Assembly: GCA_021307315.1 (NCBI GenBank)
Contig: JAJSPD010000075.1
Location: forward strand, 124,001 to 188,000
Direction: 5' to 3'
Origin: Bisporella sp. PMI_857
Taxonomy: Eukaryota > Ascomycota > Leotiomycetes > Helotiales > Helotiaceae
Length of the DNA stretch: 64,000 nt
Part shown: positions 9,495 to 20,774 of the stretch, one piece after another
How positions within the stretch are numbered: the first letter of the stretch is position 1
Layout of the letters: every line of letters begins with the position of its first letter
Notes under the pieces: model-generated
The model's input: the letters and a program-made list of their open reading frames with translations, nothing else
Told to the model about the DNA's origin: nothing
Database searches by the model: none
Made by a program: the position numbers and the translations under genes

Positions 9495-12400
9495 TCAACC
9501 CTCGTCAAACATCATTTTGATCCCATAAAAGTCAGCAGATTCGTATGCATCATGCATGGCTAAGATCTGCTCCACCCCTCTATGCTTGTTGAAAACCGCC
9601 AGCTGTAGGCTACTACATCCACATCGATTTTCTATACTTGTAAGGGCGCCGTTCTCAAGCAATAGCGTAACAGAAGCACTTTGCCCGGTTTTAGTAGCCC
9701 AAAATAGTGGCGTGTCTCCGAGGGCATCTCGACTATTAACATCAGCTTTGCCTGTGTCAAGCAGGAGCTTCATCACAACATTTTGTCCACGTAGAGCAGC
9801 CCAAAATAGTGGTGTCCAGTCATCCTTGTCTCGTGAGTCAATATTGACATTGCAAATGTTGAGCAGCTTCGGCACGATACCTTTGTGTCCTTTTTCAGCA
9901 GCCCACGATAATGGTGTCCGGCCATCATTGTCCCTTGAGTTGACTTCGACTGTGTTAGTGTCAAGCAACAACTTGACAACAGCCTCGTGCCCGTAAAAAG
10001 CAGCCCTCGATAGTGGTGTCCAGCCATTATTGTCCTTTAAATTAGCGTTGACTGTGTTGGTGTCAAGCAACACCTTGACAACAGCTTCGTACCCAATCGC
10101 AGCAGCCCACAATAAAGGTGTCCGACTATTATTGTCCCTTAAGTTGACTTCGACTGTGTTGGTGTCAAGCAACAATTTAACAACATCCTCGTGCCCATGC
10201 GTAGCAGCCAATAATAGTGGTGTCCGGCCATCATTGTCCCTTGAGTTAACTTCAATTGTGTTGGTGTCAAGCAACAATTTAACAACAGCCTCGTGCCCGT
10301 TTGTAGCAGCCAATGACAATAGCGTCTGGCCACTATTGTCCCTTGAGTTGACTTCGACTATGTTGGTGTCAAGCAACAACTTGACAACAGCCTCATGCCC
10401 GTAGTAAGCAGCCAGCAATAGCGGTGTCCGGCCACTATTGTCCCTTGAGTTGGCGTCAACTGTGTTGGTGTCAAGCAACAACTTGACAACAGTTTCGTGC
10501 CCGTTTGTAGCAGCCCACAACAAGGGTGTCTGGCCATCATTGTCTTTTGAATTGGCGTCAACTGTGCTGGTGTTAAGCAACAGCTCGACAACAACCTCGT
10601 GACTATTCGCAGTAGCCAACAATAGTGGTGTCCGGCCATTACTGTCCCTTGAGTTGACTTTGACTATGTTAGTGTCAAGCAACAACTTGACAACATCTTT
10701 GTACCCAATCGCAGCAGCCCACAATAAAGGCGTCCGACTATTCGTGTCCTTTGAATTGACTTCCACTGTGCCGGTGTCAATCAATAATTCGACAACAGCT
10801 TTGTGCCCATTCGCAGCAGCCAACAATAGAGGTGTTTGACCATTACTGTCTTTTGAATCGACTTCGACTGTGTTAGTGTTAAGCAAGGATTTGACAACAG
10901 CCTTGTGCCCATAGTAAGCAGCCAACAATAGAGGTGTCCAGCCACTATTGTCCCTTGAGTTGACTTCGACTGTATTGGTGTCAAGCAACAATTCGACAAC
11001 AGCCTCGTACCCGTAGTAAGCAGCCAACGATAGCGGTGTCCAGCCACCATTGTCCCTTAAGTTGACTTCGACTATGTTCGTGTTAAGCAACAACTTTACA
11101 ACAGCCTCGTGCTCGTTTGTAGCAGCCAATGACAAGGGTGTCTGGCCACCATTATCCCTTGAGTTAGCTTCGACTGTATTGGTGTCAAGCAACAATTTGA
11201 CGACAGCCTCGTGTCTGTAGTAAGCAGCCAGCGACAGTGGCGTCCGGCCATCATTGTCCCTTGAGTTAGCTTCGACTGTGTTGGTGCCGAGCAACACTTT
11301 AACAACAGCCTCGTGCCCATTCGCAGCAGCTCTCGATAGTGGTGTCTGACTATTATTATTCTTTGAATTGACTTCGACTGTGTTGGTGTTAAGCAACAAG
11401 TTGACAATAGCTTCGTGCCCATTTGTAGCGGCCAATGATAGCGGTGTCCGGCCACCATTATCTTTTGAGTTGACTTCGACTGTGTTTGTGTTAAGCAACA
11501 ATTTGGCAACAGCTACGTGCCCCTTCCAAGCAGCCCACGATAGCGGTACAGAGCCATACTTATCCTTTGAGTTAACTTCGACCGTGTTCGTGTCAAGCAA
11601 CAACTTGACAATAGCCTCGTACCCAAGCGTAGCAGCCCATGACAGTGGTGTCCGGCCACTATTATTCTTTGAATCGACTTCGACCGTGTTAGTGTTAAGC
11701 AACACTTTAACAATAGCTTCGTGCCCGTTCATAGCAGCCCACGATAACGGTGTTCGACCATCATTGTCTTTTGAATCAACTTCGATTATGTTAGTGTTAA
11801 GAAGCAATTTAATAACAGCTTCGTGCCCATAGTAAGCAGCCAGCGACAGCGGTGTCCAGCCACTATTGTCTTTTAGGCTGACTTCGACTGTGTTAGTGTT
11901 AAGCAACAATTCGACAACAGCCTCGTACCCGTAGTAAGCAGCCAATAATAGTGGTGTCCGGCCACCATTGTCCCTTAAGTTGACTTCGACTATGTTCGTG
12001 TTAAGCAACAACTTTACAACAGCCTCGTGCTCGTTTGTAGCAGCCAATGACAAGGGTGTCTGGCCACCATTATCCCTTGAGTTAGCTTCGACTGTATTGG
12101 TGTCAAGCAACAATTTGACGACAGCCTCGTGTCCGTAGTAAGCAGCCAGCGACAGTGGCGTCCGGCCATCATTGTCCCTTGAGTTAGCTTCGACTGTGTT
12201 GGTGCCAAGCAACACTTTAACAACAGCCTCGTGCCCATTCGCAGCAGCCCACGATAATGGCGTTCTACCATAACTATCTTGGATGTTGAGACTTTCCTGA
12301 TCCAGTAAGATGATTGTTGCGCCTTCGATGCCGAAATAGGCAGTTGTATGCAGTCCTGTCATTCGTCTCGTCTCGCTATACCTTGAATGTCCAGGATATT

Positions 12401-14446
12401 GTTTTTCACTCATCAACACCTGGATTGATGCCTCTAAATTGCGTTCGCGATGCAAGAAGTTCACAACTTCATGACTTAAAAATGAAGCTACCCGAGCGTG
12501 GTGTCCCCAGTTCTGTGCGGCATAATGGTATAGCATATTGGATCGCAGTCGCTCTTCAAGCTCAGCATTGGAACGGCAAGACCCGCTATCAAATGAATGA
12601 AAAGAGAGGTACGTGATGCAAGTCGACGTTATCCTCGCTTCTCCTGCAGGAAACCACTTATGTTGCGTTCGTTTGAAGTATTCTTGCGTCGTGTAATGGA
12701 CTAAACGAATAACTTTACTTTCTTCATCAGCCGTGACTAGTCCAGCGCATGCCGCAATCATATCTCCTACTTGTGATAGATTTTCTACATCAAGTCGCGT
12801 TTCCCCAGGCTCGACCGCGAGAGCGTGCTGAAGCTCAGTCGTCGTTAACGGCCGCTTTGCGCAAATGATCCAATAGAGTACCTGCTTCGCAAGATCTTCT
12901 TCGTCTGAAAGTTGACCTTCAATTCTTTCCATTGCTTCCTTGTATGCGTAGTCATATGCTTCAGATCCAGTTACAAGCTTTCCGAGAGCCGTACGGATAG
13001 CCTTTGGCGACCTTTTCCCCTTCAAAGAGTTAAAATAAAGCTGTGCAAGTAGAAACCTATTAGGCGTAAGCATTATCCACCAAAACTCTAGGTAAATACT
13101 TACATGCCATCAACAGCTTTTATAATCTCACATTTTACTTCGTTTTTCAATTCCGGATTATCCCGTACGAATTTCGGAAGCAACGATAAGTGACCATCTA
13201 AGTATTTCTGGACATCCTGTTCGCTTGCTCGAATTTCTAAATGTATGCTACTTTTAAATGCTTCATCAACTTCCGGAAGAAACCTCGAAGTCGCAAATAA
13301 ATTGGTCTGGCATTTTTCCTGGAGATCAAAAAGGTCTGACAAAAGCTCCGTTCGGCAGCCATTAGATACTTGGCACTCGTCCAGAGCATCGATGATAATA
13401 AAGACACTCGAGAATGTAGAAGCTGCATGCCGCAGTGTCCTCAAGATTTCATTCTTCGCTGGTCGAGACCGCTTTTTTGAATGGTTGTTGTAAAGAGATT
13501 TTATATAATCCGGCAAAGACACTGTTCCTTGACTAAGCTGCTTCAGCAGGTTTGCGAGAAGGTCGTCAATTCCTTGCTCATCTTGTCGTTTAAAATTGCA
13601 ATAAATATAAGCCAGCCCGACATTTCTCTCGTTAGTAAAACGCGTACTAAGGTCATTAATTACAATTGCTGCCAGAATCGTTTTGCCAGCACCAGGGATG
13701 CCGGGGCAGAATAACGTTTTCTTTTTCACTCTTATCCATTCTTGATATTCCGCCGCATCGAGCAACCACTGGCCAGTTCCCGGCTGTCGTCTACGGATGA
13801 AGTCATGCTGTTGAGAAGTATAATCGATCGGAGAAAGCCAGTCAAGAATAGCTTGGTCTTCTTTGCTTTTCTGCCACGATTCGGACTGATCAATACTGCT
13901 TTGGATAGCTAATAACGTTTTGCTGTCCGTTTGGCGCCATTGCTGCTGCTCTTCTTTTGCTTCGCTGACTTTTTTGTAAGTACTCGCCGCAAGCACTGCT
14001 GTATCGATAGAAAGCATAGAGTTTAGGATTTGACATTGTCGGCCGAGGTTTTCGACTGAATCTCGAGTAGCTTTAGCCAAAAATGCTCCTTTTAACTTGT
14101 CCCAACCTAGCCGGTGGCCGTGTTTTCTTTTTGCGAGCTCTTTCAGCAAATCTTCCAGTTTGTCCCGACAAAGGTCCAGCATAGATTTTGTGTCTGTACT
14201 CGAAGCATTAGGACCTAGCTGCGAAAGGAGAAGCGATGGTCGATTATGAAACGCTTTTTCGAATTCTGAATTAAGAATGATATTAGCATTTGTTTCCGAC
14301 AATACAATCTTTAAAGTTCCCAGCTCCGCCATAAATGCTTTGACATTGTCTGGTGCATCTTTCCAATCTAAGCCAATTTGAACCACCGCTTGGGTGATCT
14401 GCATAATCAGACCAATGACACCGACGATGCCAAATGGCTCTGCCAT
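9495..14446 (-). CDS. NACHT-ankyrin STAND (NLR-like) protein
   Basis: Two exons: 14446-13104 and 13056-9495, joined by a 47-bp intron (GTAAGT...AATAG) that yields DGM-FLLAQL; predicted 1634 aa. Residues about 1-150 look like a fungal HeLo-like/PF17111-type N-terminal domain (MAEPFGIVGV...). NACHT follows, with Walker A GIPGAGKT at 249-256 and Walker B FIIIDALDE near 350. A winged-helix region comes next (about 480-620: VLYWIICAKRPLTTTELQ, LVHYTTQEYF), then about 27 ankyrin repeats of 34 residues to the C terminus (consensus RTPLSLAA, EAVVKLLLDTNTVE). In this family ligand binding at the repeats triggers oligomerisation and release of the N-terminal effector, often causing cell death. The repeats are unusually alike, and one block is duplicated almost exactly. 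No stop or frameshift is visible. Confidence 0.85.
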
Positions 14447-14809
14447 AGTATGACGGTCTGGGGCAAGATGTCAAAAGTGTTTCCAAAGGTTGCTATAACC
14501 TTAATGAGGGTGATCTGTTCTGAACGCAGGAAACCCGGCATAAAGCTATGCGGCTCTTCCCTAATCGTGACACAAATTTTTAACATTAATATCGCAAGAT
14601 TAATATACGAGCGATGGTTGACTTCGTTTAGCTGTTCTTACCTATGAGGCTGGGTTCAACGCCTCTATGCGGGGCAGAGCGATAGGCATCACCGCCAGCT
14701 CCGCATCATACGTGGAGGTAATGATGTCCAATCGAGACCACGTAACGAATGTTTCACAGCATTATTGATGACGATCTTCAATTTGGCAAGCCTTGACTTG
14801 TTAATACTT
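14447..14809. other. Upstream region of the NACHT-ankyrin gene
   Basis: No coding region or repeat recognised. It should contain the NLR promoter on its left side. The last eight bases before the MULE, TAATACTT, are the left copy of the MULE target duplication. Confidence 0.5.
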
Positions 14810-17491
14810 GGCGAGTGATACACGACCTCCCCCCCTGTTTACTACACGACCTCCCCCCCCCTGCACCTGTTGTAATAGGCAAGCGGTGTAGAGAGCAGCC
14901 AAGGTACCAAGCTGTAGTAAGGGGTTGGCTCTAAAATTTTGTACCGTAGCTGCTGTAGACATTTGTTAACCTCGCTGTCACCACCTTACTGTCGCCACCT
15001 TACCATCGCTAGTCGTTGCATCTTTCCAGTTGATCAATATGTCATTGACTACATTTGCCACCGAAAATCAGGCTCCTCCAGCAGCTTTAAACATCGATTC
15101 CTCCTCGTCAAATGCTGAAGCTTCAATTGCACCATTATCCCTTCCACCACCAGGCTGTTTTAATTCATTCGACGACCTTTTTGCTCATACGCAACAACAT
15201 GCAAAACAAGCTTTGTATGCTTTTATAATTGGTCATTCAGAGAGGCGTAAAGGGCGTATAATTCGAGTGTTGAATTGCCAACGAGGAGGCTGTAAAAAAG
15301 CTGCTTTTCTTCGACCTGGAGTAAATAGTCAGCACCGAAAAAGAGAAGGGAATACAGCTAAAACTGGGTGCTTATTCTCTATTAAAGTAAAGGAACGCTC
15401 TGATGGAATATGGGAGCTTTTATACCGCGAAGATCCCAAATACTCAGTTCATAATCACCCTCCTGCAGAACGTTCAAGCGCTTTTCATATTCATCGACAA
15501 TTAACTTCAGCTCACCTCGATATTGTAGCTTCTCATCAACTTGCTAGAGTGCCTCCTAAATCGACAATAGCTGCTTTGCGTCAGCTAGATCCTTCTTTGG
15601 AAATCATACCTCGAGATATTTATAATATCAACGCTGAATTGACTCGTACTAAACGAGGTGGGAAGTCACCTCCTGAAGCTTTAATTGCGCAATTAGAAGC
15701 TCAACAAGCTGAAGGGAAAGTGGTATTTGCTATGGAGAGAGATGATCAAGGGCATATCAATTTCCTGTTCATTGCAGCCGCAAAATCAGTAGAGTATTTG
15801 AACAAAAACGCTGAAGTAATATTGCTTGATTGTACTTACAAAACCAACAAATTCGGTATGCCTTTGCTTCATATTATGGGGATCGACGGTATGAATCAGA
15901 CGTTTACAGTTGCGATTTGCTTTCTTGATCAAGAAAATGAAGATTGTTACAACAAAGCTGTACTGCAATTTCGTCAGCTTTTCGATCAATTTGTGTATCC
16001 TTCAATACTTGCAACTGACTGCGATATTGCTTTGATTTCGGCTCTTGAACGTTACTTTCCAGCTATTCGCACTAAAGTCGTTCTTTGCTTTTGGCACATT
16101 CTTAAAAACGTCGCTCTTCACTGTAAAGCCAAGTTCGAAACTCAAGAGCGTTGGGAGCTGTTTCTAAAAGGATTTCGAGACGTTGTACAAGCTAAAACCG
16201 AGGGCGAATATGAGGATATATTGCAAGAGTGGAAAGACGATTTTCATTGGAACAACGGCCATCCACACGTAGGCGTGGCTTCTTCAACACCGCAAGAGAT
16301 CCAAGAATTGGCTGAATTCGATTTAGAGCGTGAAGCACTTGCTTACTGCATCGGTCAATGGCTAAGTAAGCACAAATCGAAGGTCGTACACGCTTGGGTA
16401 GATCGATATTTCCATGCAGGAGCACGTACTACGTCGGCTCTTGAAGGAGGCCATCATACTCTCAAAAGCTGGATAGGCACTTCTACGGGTGATTTAACAA
16501 CCGTATGGGAGAGTACGCAGCGTGCAATTGAAGATGAGTTAATCAAAATACAACAGAAAAGAGCAAGAGAACGTCAGTCGACACCTATACACCTTTCGAG
16601 CTCATTTTACTATGGCGTAGTGAGCCATATCACTAATTTTGGGCTGAAAATGCTATCAGAGCAATACGCTATTTATCAACAAAATCAACAATCGCAAACA
16701 GATGATTCTCATACAATTTGTACCGGCAATTTCTCCTCTGCGTTTGGCGTACCGTGCTGGCATACAATCAAGCTCAAAATTGAGTACAATCAAGCTATTC
16801 AGCCACTCGATTTCCACCCTCATTATCACTATTTACGACCTTCTCCAGGTGCTGAACCTATTATATTTCCAACTCCGATTCTTGATCCTATTAGCTATCA
16901 ACGACGTCGATCTGCTGAAGCAGAAAAACGAGCACACGTACGCCAATACAATCGACTACGAACTGCACAAACAGGAAGGATATTGAGCCAATTTGAAGAA
17001 ATAACACAGCCTTTACGGCACTGCTCAGCTTGTATTGCTTATGGGCATGATAAAGCAACTTGCAAAGGGTGCCAATCAACTGGCCATACTCGAAGTACAT
17101 GCCCTAATCAGCCTTCTACGCTTCCTATAAACCGAGATCTGCTTATTTCTAACCCTTTCTCTTCTTTACAACCAGTCTACGGCTCTGTTTATAGCAGTCA
17201 AAATCATCGAAATCACATACAAACTGGAGGGAATCTGCTGCAAGAGGAAGAGCGAGTACCTGCAACTCAATACGCCACCGATTTTGAAAGCCAAATAACT
17301 CGATTTTTTTAGACTTTTAATACTATATTTGCCATATCCTATTCAATTCAGTTCTTCATTTTTTCTTCAAGTCATCAGCTTATTTTGGTGAGCGCCCCAC
17401 CTAAATAGTCTGATTGGTGGCAGAAAACCAAAATTACAAGGGGGGGGGAGGTCGTGTAGTAAACAGGGGGGGAGGTCGTGTATCACTCGCC
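14810..17491 (+). mobile_element. Complete MULE DNA transposon
   Basis: 2682 bp, flanked by TAATACTT at 14802-14809 and 17492-17499 (8-bp duplication). The terminal inverted repeats, 14810-14862 and 17439-17491, match over 53 bp by eye. Each begins GGCGAGTGATACACGACC, has a run of seven C, then a second TACACGACCTC block and a run of nine C, so each end carries the motif twice. Perfect ends, a clean duplication and an open transposase point to recent, possibly still possible, movement. Confidence 0.92.
15030..17312 (+). CDS. MULE transposase
   Basis: 760 codons without an intron; the Met at 15039 is an equally possible start. Residues about 60-145 form a FAR1/WRKY-GCM1-like zinc DNA-binding region (CQRGGCKKAAF, GCLFSIKV, HNHPP). 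The MULE DDE domain follows, with Asp267 in ILLDCTYKTNKFGMP, Asp330 in ILATDCDIAL and a candidate Glu472 in TSALEGGHHTLKSW. A SWIM-like Cys/His stretch (CTGNFSSAFGVPCWH) comes next, then a C-terminal CX2CX3GHX4C-like knuckle (CKGCQSTGHTRSTC). It would excise and reinsert the element by binding the inverted repeats. All expected parts are present. It ends about 125 bp before the right repeat. Confidence 0.92.
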   Translation: MINMSLTTFATENQAPPAALNIDSSSSNAEASIAPLSLPPPGCFNSFDDLFAHTQQHAKQALYAFIIGHSERRKGRIIRVLNCQRGGCKKAAFLRPGVNSQHRKREGNTAKTGCLFSIKVKERSDGIWELLYREDPKYSVHNHPPAERSSAFHIHRQLTSAHLDIVASHQLARVPPKSTIAALRQLDPSLEIIPRDIYNINAELTRTKRGGKSPPEALIAQLEAQQAEGKVVFAMERDDQGHINFLFIAAAKSVEYLNKNAEVILLDCTYKTNKFGMPLLHIMGIDGMNQTFTVAICFLDQENEDCYNKAVLQFRQLFDQFVYPSILATDCDIALISALERYFPAIRTKVVLCFWHILKNVALHCKAKFETQERWELFLKGFRDVVQAKTEGEYEDILQEWKDDFHWNNGHPHVGVASSTPQEIQELAEFDLEREALAYCIGQWLSKHKSKVVHAWVDRYFHAGARTTSALEGGHHTLKSWIGTSTGDLTTVWESTQRAIEDELIKIQQKRARERQSTPIHLSSSFYYGVVSHITNFGLKMLSEQYAIYQQNQQSQTDDSHTICTGNFSSAFGVPCWHTIKLKIEYNQAIQPLDFHPHYHYLRPSPGAEPIIFPTPILDPISYQRRRSAEAEKRAHVRQYNRLRTAQTGRILSQFEEITQPLRHCSACIAYGHDKATCKGCQSTGHTRSTCPNQPSTLPINRDLLISNPFSSLQPVYGSVYSSQNHRNHIQTGGNLLQEEERVPATQYATDFESQITRFF

Positions 17492-18799
17492 TAATACTTG
17501 CCCGAATATTGCAACAAACCTAGTCCGCGCATCCAGTATGCACGCCAGGCACAGCCAATGACTTTAAAATACTCGGAACGCCGCTTTTACACTATTTTTC
17601 TCTATACTATGTACCTACACTAAAAACACTATCACTGTCTACAAAATACCAGGTAGAAAGTCAAAAATGGCGTTGCCAAGCGCTGCTATGTGGAGACAAT
17701 GTGGCTGTTGGAATATTCGGGCATATACAAAGTAGATCTAAGCCTGGGCGGTTCTACGTCCCTGACTGGTCTGTGTGTTGAACAGGCTAGGTCTAAGGAT
17801 CATACCTAGCCTATTGGGAGAAGTTGTAAATATGCTTGTGCAAGAAGCATAGTAATTGTGCCTTCGATGATGAATTTACTGACGTATGTGATACTCACGT
17901 GTGAGTATTACACCTCTATAAGTAGAGAGATCCCCTCCTGTAGTTTAGGTTCTACAACCTTCAGCAATTGACTCGTTTAACCTATACTCTCTGAAGGCTC
18001 CGTGACTTTCTATTTCAATACTATGCCCTTGTCCTTGTGCTTCCCGCCACACTTGCTGTAGAACCCAGAGCCTGAATGTAAGCGCTGATATTTCCCAGCC
18101 TTAGATCATTATCCAACACTTCTATCTACCAACCCTTCCATTTGCATATCATACCTACTAAAAACAGTTCGTGAGAAAGTCAATTCGAATATGCAGATTT
18201 TGTCTATGCGCTGCCTAGACAGATTCGCCCACAGGGGCGATTTATATGATACGAAATTCGGTGGCATTCAATTTTCTCCTCTTTGCTTTTACATATTTTA
18301 ATGCTATACTTCCTCGCATGTCTCCTTTCTCTTTCTTTTTTCTCCTAGTTCTTGTTCTGCTTGTAGAGGGCAAAGGGCCAAGGTGCTCCGACGGCGAGTT
18401 TGATCCCTGTGCTATTCATGCACATACCCTCTTTTAGCATGAGGTGGGCCTGTCCATGAAGCCAGCATCTGCTGGTGAAGGGATCTGCATAGCTTGATCT
18501 GTGAAAAAGGTGGCACGGAAAGAAGAGCGGATACGTTAGCCTAGCTCAGTGCTTCCCAGATTATGCTGTGAGCCGGTATGTGCATGACAATGTGAGAGAT
18601 GCGCTCACAAATCGTGCTGTGTGGAATTTCAACCGAAACAGACCCGCAATTTGTCCAAGTCTGCCTGTTCATTAGTCTTCCATAAGGGTGGAGCGGATGC
18701 CCATATCTGAACCTTGCTGGGGGCGACAGAGTTAGTGGATGTATTCGTGGCAAAACGTCGATACTCAACGCGAGAGCAGGGGACGGACGGGAACCGGCC
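17492..18799. other. Non-coding stretch with one degraded LTR
   Basis: From about 17776 to 18020 it carries a divergent copy of the TGTTGAACAGG LTR family (compare 686-914; shared CTATAAGTAGAG and TATACTCTCTGAAG). A 63-codon frame at 18246-18437 begins with a hydrophobic stretch (FLLFAFTYFNAILP), but nothing else supports a secreted protein. Otherwise nothing is recognised. Confidence 0.5.
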
Positions 18800-19165
18800 T
18801 TCAAGCGGTATCTTTATTAGACATAACTAGGCGGATTATACCATAACTCGTGTGTTCATTTGATTCAATAGCTTCATTGTATCGTTCCTGAAGCCCTTTG
18901 TAGCAAACAAACTTGATACCCAGCCCCCGCCCCGTGTATCCTACATCACCGCAATCCACTTGCCCGGGCCCTTGTCTTCTTGGTGATTTGCCCGTCGTCC
19001 ATCGTGACCATGACGAATGCGCATCCACGTAGAAAGCGACTCACGATCGATTGCTATGAATTGCAGTGTACCAGTCTGATTGCTGGCTCTATTCGGCACA
19101 TTGTCCAGCCCCGCAAAGTCCGCCACGATCAAGTATTTCCTATCTTGTTTATGACCGCTTGCTTC
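18800..19165 (-). pseudogene. FunK1-like protein kinase fragment
   Basis: The minus-strand reading YLIVADFAGLDNVPN followed by NQTGTLQFIAID resembles the activation-loop region of fungal FunK1 kinases (DFDLA...GTxxFMAIE). The usual downstream block (TYRHDLESFFYVL) is not readable in frame, and no kinase N-lobe is present. It is a short relic; the assignment rests on one motif region. Confidence 0.4.
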
Positions 19166-20774
19166 TTGGCTTTTTGAATGGCGGCTGTGATGTCCGAGAT
19201 GAAGGTGCTGATTGTAAAATGTCTTGGGAGTCGACTATATCCGATTGACTTTCTTTCTCACCTGGCTGAGCCAAAACTTCAAGGTCTGATTGCTGTGACT
19301 GATGTTGATCGGGTAGAGGATCAGGCAGTTGATCAACGGCTGAGCGGAGTCTCTCAAAGTGTATCGGACCATAAATGTCGTAAACGTTCGTCGTGAATAT
19401 ATAAGTCGCCCACTTATCTTTACCCTTCTCGTTCGTAATGTCAAACTTTTTAAGGGGGAAACGGTAGACAGGGGTCTGGTCTCCATCAATGACAGGGTAG
19501 TAGCCGTAGATCCTGACAGCCTCTTGGTCATGCGAAACGGAAAATGAGAGGACCTCCTGATTAAGTTCGTGCTGTCGGGATACGCTACGGTACAGATCGA
19601 CCACTTGTCTAACAGCAACACCAGAGCTATGCGCATTTTGTCGATCTGCGATGTTAAGACCTTCGTTCCCACATTTCACTTCCATCGTAAGATACGGAAA
19701 GTACATCCAGGCTGTAGCCATGAAAGGTGTACCTTTCCACCCTGTAATAAAAGGTTCCAGTTTCCGAAGTTGATCCTTTGTAAATATGGTTTCTTTGCAC
19801 CCAGCGGAGTAATCGGGTTGAGGCACGGGTCCTGCTACAACGGGTACACAGCCATACCACTTCTGGTTGACGTGATCTACCATGGATTCTAAATGTTTTT
19901 TGCCATGGGCACATAGGACTTCCACGGAAGGAACAAGGAGCGGCGAAATATCTCGGACGACCTTCGCCTCGTTTTCGTTACGAAGCCTCTCGCATGTGTC
20001 TTCGAATCGATCGTCTCGAAATAAAGAATCTGGGGGAAGAGGTTGTTCTGCCTCAAGCAGAGCCTTGCAGAGAGCTCGAGAAGCATCTGTAATCCCGGGT
20101 CCGCCGCCCATGTAGATACCCGCTGATTCAAGGGTCTTCTCATATAACCGACTTTTAGCGGCGGGATTCTTGCCCTCTCTCACAGATCCATCGCTCGCCT
20201 CTGATTTCCTTCCAACCGAAGATGATGATGTCTTCCTCTTGAGCAATAGTGGATTCATTGTGCTTTCTTGTTCAATCCCTTTCATCCAATGTGTAACTAG
20301 ATCGTCGTTGATATCGGCTGGGTTCTCGCAGATTATGTTTTCAATGTGAGATTCTGGAGGGGACACCCGCGGCCGCTTCTGAGGAGGAGTGACAGAGGGG
20401 AGGGGGGCTTCGTCTTCTTGCGATTGTTTTCGTTTTCGTTTTCGTTCCCCAGGCTGTGGAAACTTGACTTAAGTTAGCTTTGTAGCATACCAGAAGGAGA
20501 GAGCCATGCCTCTTTGCCGGGAGTATTGCTGGTTGGGGAGGGAAGTGGGTGCTTGGGTTCGATGTTCGTGTTCTTGGATGCAGTTCGTTGTAGGCGTGTG
20601 CTTCTACGAGGAGAAGGTTGTGGTTGCTCTTTCTTGATATCTTGTGGCCGCGATCCTATCAATGATCAGTCAGAACACGCAATGGGTATGAATAGCTTGC
20701 TCACTTTTTGTTTTTCGCACCAAGTCTTGCCGCCCAACTTTTTGGATGTTTCGGTTTGCTTGACGCGGGGCCAT
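19149..20774 (-). CDS. DUF7924-family fungal protein
   Basis: Exon 1, 20774-20705, starts MAPRQANRNIQK. Exon 2, 20655-20491, after a 49-bp intron with a CTGAC branch site, gives SRPQDIKKEQ...RRSTRLQ. The main exon runs to 19149. Conserved features of the family are PQPDYSAG, TAWMYFPYLTMEVKCG, IADRQNAHSS, SHDQEAVRIYGYYPVIDG and DKWATYIFTTNVYDIYGPIHFERL. The second junction is awkward: a well-formed 37-nt intron (GTATGC...GCTAAC...CACAG) puts the main exon out of frame, while keeping frame (VKFPQPGERKRKRK) needs only 23 nt removed. Either there is a small indel or the model is wrong. Family function is unknown; a D...ExK arrangement suggests a nuclease-like fold. Confidence 0.75.

Noticed and set aside
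9556..12616. Antisense open frames across the ankyrin region
   Set aside because: They are periodic shadows of the repeats on the other strand (SSNNLTTASCP motif every 34 residues).
18246..18437. Small secreted protein
   Set aside because: Hydrophobic N-terminal stretch only; no cysteine pattern, homolog or transcription signal, and surrounding DNA is decayed repeat.
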